From assembly GCA_020725335.1 (NCBI GenBank), contig DYFF01000018.1, positions 1 to 64,000 of the forward strand: 64,000 nucleotides of DNA, given 5' to 3'. The notes below the pieces were generated by a model, which saw only the letters and a list, made by a program, of their open reading frames with translations, did not search any database and had not been told where the DNA came from. Shown here in pieces: positions 7,905-16,884 of the stretch (within the stretch, counting starts at the first letter, position 1; each line of letters begins with the position of its first letter). A program made the position numbers and the translations under genes. Source of the DNA: Thermodesulfovibrio sp. (GTDB lineage: Bacteria > Nitrospirota > Thermodesulfovibrionia > Thermodesulfovibrionales > Thermodesulfovibrionaceae).

Positions 7905-8968
7905 ATAATTTAATTAGTCTTGATCTGAAAGATTATGCCTTAACAGAAATTTTTAATCATATAGAGGATAACCTCTCAATTTTAGATGAAGAATGTAACA
8001 TATTATGGGCTAATAAGGCATATTATAACAGACTTGGCAAACAATTTGGAGAAATTATAGGCAAAAAATGTCATAACGTTTGGCATCACCTTAATTCACC
8101 TTGCCCTAACTGCCCTTGCGTGAAAACTTTTAAAACTGACAAAACTGAAGTTAATGATAGAATAACACCAGAAGGTAGACATTTTATCTTAGTCGGAATT
8201 CCTATTAAAACAAAAGACAATAAGAAACTTGTTTTTGAAATAGGAAGAGAAATAACCGAAAAAAAGTTATCTAAAGAACAATATATAGAAATGCTTCAAC
8301 TTAAGGCATTTAATACTCTAATAAATGATTTTTGTCATCAATTAAATAATATTTTTACGGGAATATATGGTTTTGCCCAGCTTCTTAGAAAAGATATTCA
8401 AAATGAAAAAAGTAAAAAACATTATATTAAAATGACAGAATCTATCAATAAGGGGATTCAATTTCTAAAAACTTTAGAAAAATTAAAACATATTAAAAAT
8501 GAAGAAAAAATTTTTGATTTAAACTATTTACTAATATCAATGAAACATGAGCTAAAGGAACTTATTAACAATGAGAGTATTACATTGAATATCTCAACTA
8601 ATGTTCCATCTCCTCTTATAAAAGGTAATGTTTTTCAAATTAGGGAACTTTTAATTGAATTGGTTAGAAATGCTAAAAATTCAATTTTAGATAAAGGAAC
8701 TATTGATATAAAAATAGACAAAACTGATTCTAAGGTTATTCTTATAATTAAAGATACTGGCGTAGGAATGAGCGAGCAAATATTAAAAAAATGTTTTGAA
8801 CCATTTTTCACAACAGATCCAAACAAATTTGGATTAGGATTAACAATAGTAAAAAATATAGTTGAAAAAATGAACGGTTCACTTGAAATAAAAAGTGAAC
8901 CCTCTTTAGGAACAACAGTAAAAGTTTATTTCCCTGAAGCTACTTTACCACAAGAACAGGACACTTAG
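7895..8968 (+). CDS. PAS-domain sensor histidine kinase with a Cys-rich PAS
   Basis: Soluble-looking sensor kinase of 357 residues with no membrane segment. A PAS domain (about 20-125) carries a cluster CHNVWHH...CPNCPC (Cys59, His60, Cys70, Cys73, Cys75) that could bind metal, heme or an iron-sulfur centre; such Cys-rich PAS domains are common in anaerobes. The phosphoacceptor helix has FCHQLNN (His148 predicted), and the ATPase domain shows ELVRNAKNS, DTGVGMS and GLGLTIV. No response regulator is adjacent; the upstream CBS-GGDEF gene, overlapping by 10 nt, is the natural partner to suspect. The 3' end overlaps the convergent uspA by 29 nt. Confidence 0.88.
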   Translation: MEIDNLISLDLKDYALTEIFNHIEDNLSILDEECNILWANKAYYNRLGKQFGEIIGKKCHNVWHHLNSPCPNCPCVKTFKTDKTEVNDRITPEGRHFILVGIPIKTKDNKKLVFEIGREITEKKLSKEQYIEMLQLKAFNTLINDFCHQLNNIFTGIYGFAQLLRKDIQNEKSKKHYIKMTESINKGIQFLKTLEKLKHIKNEEKIFDLNYLLISMKHELKELINNESITLNISTNVPSPLIKGNVFQIRELLIELVRNAKNSILDKGTIDIKIDKTDSKVILIIKDTGVGMSEQILKKCFEPFFTTDPNKFGLGLTIVKNIVEKMNGSLEIKSEPSLGTTVKVYFPEATLPQEQDT

Positions 8969-9359
8969 AGTATTCAACTACCTTGGCTGAAACACTCCCT
9001 ATAAGAAATTTTTTTGTTCCGTGTTTTCCATGTGAACCTGTTACAATGAGATCAACCTTCATTTTATGAGCTGTTTCAAGAATTTTCTCGGCTGGATCAC
9101 CTTGCCTTACAAGAAATTTAATCTCAATTGGTTTTCCTGAAAGGGATTTTCTAATTCTTTCCATCGTGTCTTCCGTTTCCCTTGTAAGCACTTCAGTAAT
9201 TCTTTGTCTGTCTGCATCAGAAAGTTCAGTAAGATAAAGCTCAGGTACAACCGCGAGTACGGTAAGTGATGAGTTCATGCTTAATGCAATTTCAAGGGCC
9301 TTTCTTAAAGCCTTGTCTGATGCCTTTGAGCCATCATGAGCTACAAGAATTCTTTGCAT
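8940..9359 (-). CDS. uspA: Universal stress protein, UspA family
   Basis: Small cytoplasmic stress protein (139 aa), usually a dimer with ATP or AMP. The N-terminal ILVAHDGS and the C-terminal nucleotide loop GSHGKHGTKKFLIGSVS (G-2x-G-9x-G-S pattern) mark the ATP-binding UspA type. ATG start preceded by taggaggtaaaaa (good ribosome site). It lies 15 nt after the epimerase gene in the same direction, at the end of the ntrYX-der run, and overlaps the convergent histidine kinase gene by 29 nt. Physiological trigger cannot be read from the sequence. Confidence 0.92.
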   Translation of the reverse strand: MQRILVAHDGSKASDKALRKALEIALSMNSSLTVLAVVPELYLTELSDADRQRITEVLTRETEDTMERIRKSLSGKPIEIKFLVRQGDPAEKILETAHKMKVDLIVTGSHGKHGTKKFLIGSVSAKVVEYSKCPVLVVK

Positions 9360-9374
9360 TTTTACCTCCTAAAA

Positions 9375-10346
9375 TTATATCTTTATGTTCCTTAATAATT
9401 CTCTATTTTCTTTATACCAGTTGATTGTTCTTTTTATCCCTTCTTCAATAGATATTTTTGGATACCACCCAATGTATTCCTTTGCCTCAGAAATATCAGC
9501 CCACGTTGCATAAATGTCAGCAGGATGTCTTGGCTGCCATTGAATTTTTGCTTTCTTCCCTATTTCTTCTTCGATTAAGGTAATTACATAGATAAGCTCA
9601 ACTGGACGGTCATTTCCGAGATTTAAAATTTTGTATCCTTCAAGATTGAGACATAATGCTGTGGCTTCGGCAATATCATCTACATAGGTGAAATCTCTCT
9701 TCTGTTTACCATCACCATAAACAGTTATCGGTTCGCCTATGTCTATCTTTTTTATGAAACGAAAGATGCTCATATCAGGTCTTCCAAAAGGTCCATAAAC
9801 TGTAAAATATCTTGGAATTATAGTGTTGATATTGTATAGATAGTGATAGCTATAACAAAATACTTCAGCAGACTTTTTTGAGGCAGGATATGGTGCCAAT
9901 GGTTTATCAGTAACATCTGATACTCTAAAGGGGATTTTATCCGTATCTCCATATACGCTTGAAGTAGAAGCAAGGATAAAAACTTTCACATTGTAATCCT
10001 TGACGCATTCAAGCAAGTTTATTGTTCCTTTAACATTTGTATCCAGATATCCCCATGGATTTTCTACTGAAGCTCTTACCCCTGCTCTTGCAGCAAGATT
10101 TATAATGCCTTCTATTTTATGGGAATCAAAGATTGTTTTTAGGGTAGATAAATTCTCAATGTCACCTTTATAAAAGATGAATTTTTCATATTCTTGCAGA
10201 TTCTTTAATCTTAATTCTTTAATTTTAGGGTCATAGTAATCGCTTATGTTGTCTATGCCTATGACTGTTAAGCCCTTGCTCAAAAGAAGCTTACATGTTG
10301 CCCATCCTATAAAACCTGCACTTCCGGTTACTAAAATTGTATGCAT
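9375..10346 (-). CDS. NAD-dependent sugar-nucleotide epimerase, UDP-glucuronate 4-epimerase-like
   Basis: Extended short-chain dehydrogenase (323 aa) acting on a nucleotide sugar, likely for lipopolysaccharide or capsule. NAD motif GSAGFIGWATC at residues 7-17, catalytic YPASKKSAE (Tyr and Lys), and SSVYGDT and YGDGKQKRDFTYVDD typical of UDP-glucuronate/UDP-glucose 4-epimerases. The glucuronate epimerase reading comes from overall likeness (DNISDYYDPKIKE, RYFTVYGPFGRPDMS) and is moderately firm. ATG start with no strong SD (taaatattttaccat region in + orientation). Lies between der and uspA, far from the main polysaccharide cluster. Confidence 0.85.
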   Translation of the reverse strand: MHTILVTGSAGFIGWATCKLLLSKGLTVIGIDNISDYYDPKIKELRLKNLQEYEKFIFYKGDIENLSTLKTIFDSHKIEGIINLAARAGVRASVENPWGYLDTNVKGTINLLECVKDYNVKVFILASTSSVYGDTDKIPFRVSDVTDKPLAPYPASKKSAEVFCYSYHYLYNINTIIPRYFTVYGPFGRPDMSIFRFIKKIDIGEPITVYGDGKQKRDFTYVDDIAEATALCLNLEGYKILNLGNDRPVELIYVITLIEEEIGKKAKIQWQPRHPADIYATWADISEAKEYIGWYPKISIEEGIKRTINWYKENRELLRNIKI

Positions 10347-10370
10347 AGTTTAATATTTTACCATAAATAA

Positions 10371-11717
10371 TTATTTTCTTTGTTTGATTTTTATTTCTAT
10401 AGGGGTGAATTTGAAATTAAAAGCTTCTCTTATAAGTTTATCAATGAATTTTAAATGATGCGGTTTAATGGCTGATTCATCATTTACAAATAAAACAAAA
10501 GTCGGTGGGGATATACTAACCTGAGTTATATAGTAAAATCTAAGTTCTTTGCCACCTGATGATAAAACTACATCCTTAAGTTTTTCTGAAAAAAGCCTGT
10601 TCAACTCAGCTGTAGCTATTCTTTTTTGATATTCTTGCAGTAATTCTTCTACCAAAGGAAATATTTTAGTTAGTCTTGTCTTTTCTAAGGCTGAAACTGT
10701 AAGATAAGGAGCATAATCAACAAACCAGAGCTTTCTTTTTATCTCATCTGAAAAATATTTTGCCTTTTTATCTCTTTCCTCGGGAGGAATCATATCCCAT
10801 TTATTTATTAATATTATCAACCCCTTCTTTTGTTCTGCTACAATACCTGCTATTTTCTGATCTTGATTTACAATTCCCTCTATTGCATCAATGACAAGAA
10901 CTACTACATCTGCTCTCTCTATACTTCTTAATGCCTTAAAATAGGATAATTTTTCCACATAAACTTCTTTTGAAATTTCCTTTTTATAGTAGGAAAGCCT
11001 CTTTATCCCTGCAGTATCAATTAATAAATACTTTTTCCCATAGTATTTACATAATGTATCAATAGAATCTCTTGTTGTTCCAGGAAGAGGGCTTACAATC
11101 ATTCTTTTTTTACCAATTAGTGAATTGATAATTGTAGATTTTCCCACATTCGGTCTTCCTACGATAGCTATTTTAGGAATTTGTTCTTCCTCTTTTTGTT
11201 CTTGTATCCCTTCTGGAATTTTTTCAATAATTTTATCTATGAGTTCTTCCATGCCATAGCCTGTTATAGCTGAAATAGGAAGCAAATCATCTACACCTAT
11301 AATAAAAAAATCAAAAACTCTATTTAATTTTGAAGGGTCATCAATTTTATTTATAACCCACAATATATCTTTACCTGTTTGTCTGAGTTTTCGAGCAGTT
11401 TCAATATCATCTGGTATTGCACCTTCTTTTCCGTCAAGAAGATGAATTATAAGATCTGCTTCAGCGATTGCCATTTCCACCTGTTCCAGCATCTGTTTTT
11501 GAATGATATTTTCCGCTTTTTCTTCAGTAAAGAAGCCTCCGGTATCAACAACTATAAATTCCCTATCTTCCCATTTTGCCCTTCCGTAGTTTATATCTCT
11601 TGTTACCCCTGGAAGACTGTCTGTAATTGCCTTAAGTTTTTCATCTCCCCTAATTAATCTATTAAAAAGTGTTGATTTCCCAACATTTGGTCTTCCTACA
11701 ATTACTACTGTAAACAT
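10371..11717 (-). CDS. der: Ribosome-assembly GTPase Der (EngA)
   Basis: Essential double GTPase acting in 50S ribosomal subunit maturation. First G domain: GRPNVGKSTLF (residues 7-17), DTGGF, NKID. Second: GRPNVGKSTII, DTAGI, NKWD. A C-terminal KH-like domain follows (about 350-448). Length 448 is typical. ATG start at 11717, preceded by aaaaggagt, 12 nt after the ntrX-like gene's stop. Its place just after a two-component pair is probably operonic convenience; no regulatory link is implied by the sequence. Confidence 0.96.
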   Translation of the reverse strand: MFTVVIVGRPNVGKSTLFNRLIRGDEKLKAITDSLPGVTRDINYGRAKWEDREFIVVDTGGFFTEEKAENIIQKQMLEQVEMAIAEADLIIHLLDGKEGAIPDDIETARKLRQTGKDILWVINKIDDPSKLNRVFDFFIIGVDDLLPISAITGYGMEELIDKIIEKIPEGIQEQKEEEQIPKIAIVGRPNVGKSTIINSLIGKKRMIVSPLPGTTRDSIDTLCKYYGKKYLLIDTAGIKRLSYYKKEISKEVYVEKLSYFKALRSIERADVVVLVIDAIEGIVNQDQKIAGIVAEQKKGLIILINKWDMIPPEERDKKAKYFSDEIKRKLWFVDYAPYLTVSALEKTRLTKIFPLVEELLQEYQKRIATAELNRLFSEKLKDVVLSSGGKELRFYYITQVSISPPTFVLFVNDESAIKPHHLKFIDKLIREAFNFKFTPIEIKIKQRK

Positions 11718-11729
11718 TTTTAACTCCTT

Positions 11730-13103
11730 TTAATTTTCTGAGAGCTCTTTTGGTAGAGGTATTCCAAGAGATTTTATTTTTTTATAAAGATTACTTCTTT
11801 CAATGCCTATTAAATCTGCTGTTTTTGTCATATTCCAGTTATTTTCTTTGAGTTTTTTCAATATGAAATCTCTCTCAAAAGCGTCTCTTGCTTCTCTTAA
11901 GGAGGTATACTGAAAATAGCTTTCCTCGTTAATTGATTTTCTAATTATTCCTGTTGCTTCAATATGTTGCACATCAATTAAATCTGAAACTGTCATGATC
12001 ATCAATCTTTCCAGAGCATTTTTTAATTCTCTCACGTTACCAGGCCAGTCGTAACTCTGAAGCATTTTTATTGCTCTTTCAGTAAGTGTTTTACCCTTCC
12101 ATCCTTTTTCTCTAACATACTCGGAAATGAAATAACTGATAAGTTCTGGAATATCTTCCTTTCTATCTCTCAGCGGAGGCAAATAAATTGGAACAACATT
12201 AAGTCTATAATATAAGTCTTCACGAAAATTTCCTTTTTTTATTTCCTCAGCAAGGTCTTTGTTAGTTGCCGATATAATTCTCACATTAACCTTTATATCC
12301 TTTGTCCCTCCAACTCTTTGAAACTTCTGAGTTTCAATTACCCTAAGGAGTTTTGCCTGCGTAAGAAGTGACATATCACCTATTTCGTCAAGGAAAAGAG
12401 TACCACCATCTGCAAGTTCAAATTTACCTATTTTTCTATCTATAGCGCCAGTGAATGCTCCTTTTTCATGTCCAAATAGTTCGCTTTCAATAAGTTCTTG
12501 AGGTATAGCTGCACAGTTAACCTCTACAAAGGGTGCATGAGAGCGGTCGCTTAAAGAATGTATAGCCCTTGCAACAAGTTCTTTACCTGTGCCAGATTCT
12601 CCAAGTATTAGAATTCTTGAATCTCCTCTGGCAATAAGCTCTATCTGTTTTTTTAGGTCATTCATCGGTTTAGAACTTCCAATTAGTTCATATTTTTTTG
12701 TTAGACTGCTTTTAAGTTTTACATTTTCTCTTTCAAGTCTTTTAAATTGTAAAGCTCTCTCTGTAGTAAGGATAACCCTTTCCATAGATAAGGGTTTCTC
12801 GAGAAAATCAAAAGCTCCCAGTTTTACTGCCTGGACAGCTACTTCTACTTTTCCATGTCCTGAAATCATTATTACGGGAATATCCCCGTGTTTTTCTTTT
12901 ATATATTTAATTGCGTCAATACCGCTTATTCCTGGAAGCCATACATCAAGGAAAACAAGGTCTATTGATTCTTTCTCAAGTATGTCTAATCCATGCTCAG
13001 CATCTTCTGAGAGAAAAGTTTCATATCCTTCATCTTGCAAAATCTCAGATAACGTTTCGAGAATTCCTTTTTCATCATCAACAATTAAAATTTTTTCCTT
13101 CAC
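11730..13103 (-). CDS. ntrX: Sigma-54-dependent response regulator, NtrX-like
   Basis: NtrC-family activator: receiver domain (1-115, phosphoacceptor Asp53 in FLDVWLP), AAA+ domain (about 138-365) with Walker A GESGTGKE (168-175) and the sigma-54 loop GAFTGA (215-220), and a Fis-type helix-turn-helix at the C-terminus ([19 protein letters not shown]). It overlaps the upstream ntrY-like kinase by 4 nt (ATGA type), so the pair is almost certainly cognate. In other bacteria NtrYX responds to nitrogen or redox state and envelope signals; the target promoters here are unknown. Confidence 0.92.
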   Translation of the reverse strand: MKEKILIVDDEKGILETLSEILQDEGYETFLSEDAEHGLDILEKESIDLVFLDVWLPGISGIDAIKYIKEKHGDIPVIMISGHGKVEVAVQAVKLGAFDFLEKPLSMERVILTTERALQFKRLERENVKLKSSLTKKYELIGSSKPMNDLKKQIELIARGDSRILILGESGTGKELVARAIHSLSDRSHAPFVEVNCAAIPQELIESELFGHEKGAFTGAIDRKIGKFELADGGTLFLDEIGDMSLLTQAKLLRVIETQKFQRVGGTKDIKVNVRIISATNKDLAEEIKKGNFREDLYYRLNVVPIYLPPLRDRKEDIPELISYFISEYVREKGWKGKTLTERAIKMLQSYDWPGNVRELKNALERLMIMTVSDLIDVQHIEATGIIRKSINEESYFQYTSLREARDAFERDFILKKLKENNWNMTKTADLIGIERSNLYKKIKSLGIPLPKELSEN

Positions 13104-15097
13104 GCAGGCACCTCTATTATAAATACTGTTCCAGAAGGTTTGTTATCCTTAACGTAAATCTTACCACCATGTTCTGTAACAATTTTCCTCGCAATAGCAA
13201 GTCCTAATCCTGTTCCTTCTTTACTCCTTGAAAAATATGGGAGAAAGAGCTTTTCTTTTATCTCATCATCGACACCCGGTCCTGTATCTGATATTTCAAT
13301 AAAAAGGTTACTATTTAGTTTAACAGATATTGTTATCTCACCTTTACCATTCATTGCTTTTATTGCATTATCTATTATATTAATAAGAACTCTCTTGAAT
13401 TCCTGATGGTCTAATAAAACATCCCTTAATTCAGTAAGAGTTTTAATGTTAATTTTAATATCTCTATATCCTCTATATAATTCCACTACTTCTTCAATGA
13501 GTCTCAAAGGATTTAAATTATCCTTTTTTATTTCAGGCATTTTACCAAATTTTTGAAAAGCATCAATAAGATTCTTAAGTGATTCCACCTCTGAAATAAT
13601 TGTTTGTGTTGATTTTTCAAATATTCTATCAAAATCTTCATCTTTGTTCTTCCATTTTTTTATAAGCCTCTCTGTAGCAAGCTTTATTGGAGTAAGAGGA
13701 TTTTTTATCTCATGGGCTAATCTACGAGCAACCTCTTCCCATGCAAGAGCCTGTTGTGCTTTAACAATATCTGTGATGTCATCAAAAACTACCATAATTC
13801 CCGAAGCTCTATCTTCATCACTTTCTCTTAAAGATACTATTCTTGCCTTTATAATTTTATTTTGTCCTCTTATCTTGACATTCAGGTCTCTTTCAATTTC
13901 ATATATGCGTTCATGAGAGATTTTCTTAATAAATTCCTTCAATTCATCAGATTCAATAAAATTAAGAAGGTTATCATAATGCTTGTTTTCAATATCATTT
14001 TTATCTAACTGTAAAATTTTTTCACCCGCTTTGTTGATAGTTAAAATTATACCTTCAGGGGTCACAAAGATTACGCCTGATATAATATTAGACAAAATTC
14101 TCTCAAGCAAAATATTTCTCTCCGAAAGCTGAATGTAAGCTTTATCAAGTTTTTCAATCATTTGATTAAATGAATTGACAAGAATTCCGATTTCGTCAGA
14201 ACTTTTCGTTAAAATTTTTACTTTAAGATCTCCCTTTGCTACCCTGTTTGTTGCATGAACAAGCTCTCTTAAAGGATTAGTTATTTCTTGAGATATTTTC
14301 ATAGATGCCCATAAGGCTAAAAAAATTATTATAAGACTTAAGAAACCAAGGAAATAAAGGTAATTACTCTTAACAGCTTTTCTCATTGAACCCATTTTTA
14401 AATATTCCTCATGATAGGCTTTTAATTCTTCAACTTTCTTTGTTATTTCAGCAGGAATCTCCATTTTTGCAACAATAATTCCTTTTTTATAGGGAATAGC
14501 TGATACAACAAGGTCACTATCGTGAGAAGAAATAATTTGACTTGATTTTTTACCTTCAAAAGCATCTTTATAAACTTCAGGCATTTCTTTAGAAAGTTCT
14601 TCAATTTTTTCAATATGAATATTTTCTGGTAGATTTTTGATTTTGCCCTTTGAATAATCTTCAAGAATTATCAAAAGTCTCTCTTTTTCAAAGTCATAAA
14701 AGGCCCTGACTGTATTGACTGCTTTAGAGACAATCTCCCGATTAGATTTTGAAAATATTTTTTCTATAGAACTTTCTAAAACTCCACTGAATGCTATAAA
14801 TAAAAGTACAGAAGGGATAATCACTAAACCAAGAAAAATTGTTACTATTTTAATTCTAAATCGATAACCCGGAACTTCTCTATGTTTTTCAAGATACAAT
14901 CTAAATATGCTTCTTATGACAAAAAAACCAAGAGTGACTATCGAAATTATGTTAATTACAAAAAGAGAGACAATAATAAAACGCGTTGGAATTTGTTCAG
15001 ATGGAATTCTTAAAAGATATATTTCAAAACCAAGAACAATAAAAAGAAGAAGGGATAAAAATATGGGAAAAAAATATTTTTTTAATTCTTTTTTCAT
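13100..15097 (-). CDS. ntrY: Membrane histidine kinase, NtrY-like
   Basis: Sensor kinase of 665 residues. Hydrophobic segments near 10-30, 38-60 and 83-108 and again near 245-265 flank an extracytoplasmic region (about 110-245). Then HAMP (about 265-320), PAS (about 335-440), phosphoacceptor helix with RRLAHEIKNPLTPIKLA, and an ATPase domain with NIIDNAIKAM, DTGPGVDD and GTGLGLAIARK. This architecture matches NtrY. ATG overlaps the DUF4390 gene end by 4 nt; the response regulator is coupled downstream. The signal sensed by the outer region is not visible. Confidence 0.92.
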   Translation of the reverse strand: MKKELKKYFFPIFLSLLLFIVLGFEIYLLRIPSEQIPTRFIIVSLFVINIISIVTLGFFVIRSIFRLYLEKHREVPGYRFRIKIVTIFLGLVIIPSVLLFIAFSGVLESSIEKIFSKSNREIVSKAVNTVRAFYDFEKERLLIILEDYSKGKIKNLPENIHIEKIEELSKEMPEVYKDAFEGKKSSQIISSHDSDLVVSAIPYKKGIIVAKMEIPAEITKKVEELKAYHEEYLKMGSMRKAVKSNYLYFLGFLSLIIIFLALWASMKISQEITNPLRELVHATNRVAKGDLKVKILTKSSDEIGILVNSFNQMIEKLDKAYIQLSERNILLERILSNIISGVIFVTPEGIILTINKAGEKILQLDKNDIENKHYDNLLNFIESDELKEFIKKISHERIYEIERDLNVKIRGQNKIIKARIVSLRESDEDRASGIMVVFDDITDIVKAQQALAWEEVARRLAHEIKNPLTPIKLATERLIKKWKNKDEDFDRIFEKSTQTIISEVESLKNLIDAFQKFGKMPEIKKDNLNPLRLIEEVVELYRGYRDIKINIKTLTELRDVLLDHQEFKRVLINIIDNAIKAMNGKGEITISVKLNSNLFIEISDTGPGVDDEIKEKLFLPYFSRSKEGTGLGLAIARKIVTEHGGKIYVKDNKPSGTVFIIEVPA

Positions 15098-15648
15098 GGC
15101 AGATTAAATCTTTCAGATTCCTTTACTTTTTTAATATCGTATTTAGGTATAAAAAATAAGAAATGTTCAAGAATTAATGGTAACTTCTTAATATTTGACT
15201 CTACAGTAACTTTTATATAATATTTACCCTGATCAAAATTTTTTATATTATCAAACTCAACAGATTCAATATTTAATCCCCAAGCTAAAGCATCCGTTGA
15301 ATTTTTAAATCTCTTTTCCTTCAATATTTGTCCTTCTAAGTTTTTGACAATATATTCCTCTTTTATAGGATCTGGAATAAATGTCCGCTGAATTTTCCTG
15401 CCTACTATAAATTCATCAGGAATAATTGACCATCTTCTATAGAGTTCAATTAAAATCTGAATATCCTTGCCCATACCCGATTTGAAATCTTCTATAAATT
15501 CTCTGGAAGGGATTATTCTGGCATTTACTTCAAGAGAATTTAAATTCTTTTTAATTGAAACATCAATATCTTCAATAGCAAAAGCATAATCTAAAGTCAA
15601 TATGAAAATTAATAAACATATTAAAAATCCTATAATATTTTTCTTCAT
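15094..15648 (-). CDS. DUF4390 family exported protein
   Basis: Exported protein of 184 residues with an N-terminal signal segment ending near DYAFA (residue 24). The body resembles DUF4390 (LIELYRRWSIIPDEF, KRFKNSTDALAWGL), a family that recurs upstream of ntrY-like kinases; function unknown. Its position, overlapping ntrY by 4 nt, suggests a periplasmic accessory or sensor component of the NtrYX system. That is inference. The ATG has no Shine-Dalgarno, and a TATAAT lies 8 nt upstream, so a leaderless message is likely. Confidence 0.8.
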   Translation of the reverse strand: MKKNIIGFLICLLIFILTLDYAFAIEDIDVSIKKNLNSLEVNARIIPSREFIEDFKSGMGKDIQILIELYRRWSIIPDEFIVGRKIQRTFIPDPIKEEYIVKNLEGQILKEKRFKNSTDALAWGLNIESVEFDNIKNFDQGKYYIKVTVESNIKKLPLILEHFLFFIPKYDIKKVKESERFNLP

Positions 15649-15656
15649 TATGAATT

Positions 15657-15662
15657 ATTATA
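15657..15662 (-). promoter_or_regulatory. -10 box for the DUF4390-ntrYX operon (leaderless arrangement)
   Basis: TATAAT on the minus strand, 8 nt before the ATG at 15648. No good -35 was found and no Shine-Dalgarno lies in between. Confidence 0.45.
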
Positions 15663-15729
15663 TTACTTTTTACTTTACTTTTTCTTGATTGTTATGATAA
15701 AAGATAAAAAATATTAAAAGGGGGTTAAA

Positions 15730-16077
15730 ATGAAAAAGCTCTTAATAACTGTAGGAATCTGTCTTTTTACATTAAGCGGATGCGCCACAAAGGAATATGT
15801 AAAAGAACAAATTGATCCTATCAACAACAGATTAGAAAAGATTGAAAAACAAATGGAAAAAATGAGTAATGAAATCTCAAGTATCAACAATAATATTAAA
15901 AATATAAATTCTAAATTAGATACAACAAACGCTACCGCAAATGAGGCATTGAAAAAATCTCAAGAGGCAGTTAAAGAATCAAAAAGTGCTGCTATGAGAG
16001 CAGAAGATGCTGCAAATAAAGCACAAGCAGCAGCTGAAACTGCAAAGAAAGCTTTTGAACTTCAACAGAAAAAGTAA
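15730..16077 (+). CDS. Small coiled-coil lipoprotein, Lpp-like
   Basis: 115-residue predicted outer-membrane lipoprotein. Signal peptide with lipobox LSGC; lipidated Cys18. The mature part has heptad patterns (NNRLEKIEKQMEKMSNEIS) followed by an Ala-rich helix (residues 68-108). It resembles Lpp/alanine-zipper proteins that bridge the outer membrane and peptidoglycan, and ends in QQKK, so a C-terminal Lys could be cross-linked to peptidoglycan as in Braun's lipoprotein (inference). The start ATG has agggggtt upstream. Expressed divergently from the DUF4390-ntrYX operon. Confidence 0.82.
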   Translation: MKKLLITVGICLFTLSGCATKEYVKEQIDPINNRLEKIEKQMEKMSNEISSINNNIKNINSKLDTTNATANEALKKSQEAVKESKSAAMRAEDAANKAQAAAETAKKAFELQQKK

Positions 16078-16116
16078 TTTGACATTTTAGCATTACAAGT
16101 ATTAAATTTTCAGATT

Positions 16117-16884
16117 GTGAAAAGCCAATTAATTCATTCTCTTTGGATAGGACTTTTAGCAGGCTGCTTTGGAGGACTTGTTGGCCTCGGAGGCGGCGTT
16201 GTGATGATTCCACTTATGGTAGCAGTTTTGAAGCTTTCTCAACATAAAGCTCATGGAACAAGTCTCTTTGCCCTTGTTTTTACTGGACTTACAGGCGCGA
16301 TTGCCTATGGAGCAAAAGGTTCTGTTGATATTATTGCATCTTTAATTCTTGCAATCACAGCAATTTTCACTGCGAGATTGGGCGCTAAATTTGCCCATAG
16401 TCTTCCTGAGTGGAAACTCAAAAGGTCCTTTGGAGCTTTTTTAATATTTGCAGCATTAATTCTCATTCTAAAACCATATCTTGCAAATATATATCATTTT
16501 GAAATTACAAGCTACATTAAAATTATCGTTCTTTTAATCATCGGACTTTTTGCTGGCTTTCTTGCTGGCATGATGGGAATTGGGGGTGGTACTGTCATGG
16601 TTCCTGCCCTTGTTTTAATCCTAAATTACGGTCAGCATATTGCTCAAGGCACTTCTCTTTTATGTATGGTTCCAGCAGGTGCTGTAGGAGCATATACGCA
16701 TTTAAAACTTGGTAATGTTATTAAAAATTTGCTTCCAGGATTGATAGTTGGAATTATTTTAGGCACTTATATAGGCTCAAACATTGCCCACGCTCTTTCA
16801 GAAGCTAATTTAAGAATAATATTTGCTTTAATTATAATATGGACTGGTATAAGATTTTTAAAAACCCCGAAACCTTTGGGATGA
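16117..16884 (+). CDS. TauE/SafE-family permease (sulfite/organosulfonate exporter-like)
   Basis: Inner-membrane protein of 255 residues with about eight hydrophobic segments and the two-fold repeat typical of TauE/SafE: GLVGLGGGVVMIPLMV near residue 20-35 and GMMGIGGGTVMVPALV near 150-165. Members move sulfite, sulfonates, sulfoacetate or thiosulfate-type anions; substrate is not determinable here. GTG start at 16117 lacks a clear Shine-Dalgarno. A TTGACA at 16079-16084 may be its -35 box, but the -10 spacing is short. The stop overlaps the amidase ATG (ATGA), linking the two. Confidence 0.87.
   Translation: MKSQLIHSLWIGLLAGCFGGLVGLGGGVVMIPLMVAVLKLSQHKAHGTSLFALVFTGLTGAIAYGAKGSVDIIASLILAITAIFTARLGAKFAHSLPEWKLKRSFGAFLIFAALILILKPYLANIYHFEITSYIKIIVLLIIGLFAGFLAGMMGIGGGTVMVPALVLILNYGQHIAQGTSLLCMVPAGAVGAYTHLKLGNVIKNLLPGLIVGIILGTYIGSNIAHALSEANLRIIFALIIIWTGIRFLKTPKPLG

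Noticed and set aside
12589-13122. A 177-codon plus-strand open frame
   Set aside because: It lies wholly opposite the clearly recognisable ntrX-like gene, has a Ser-rich shadow composition and no known motif.
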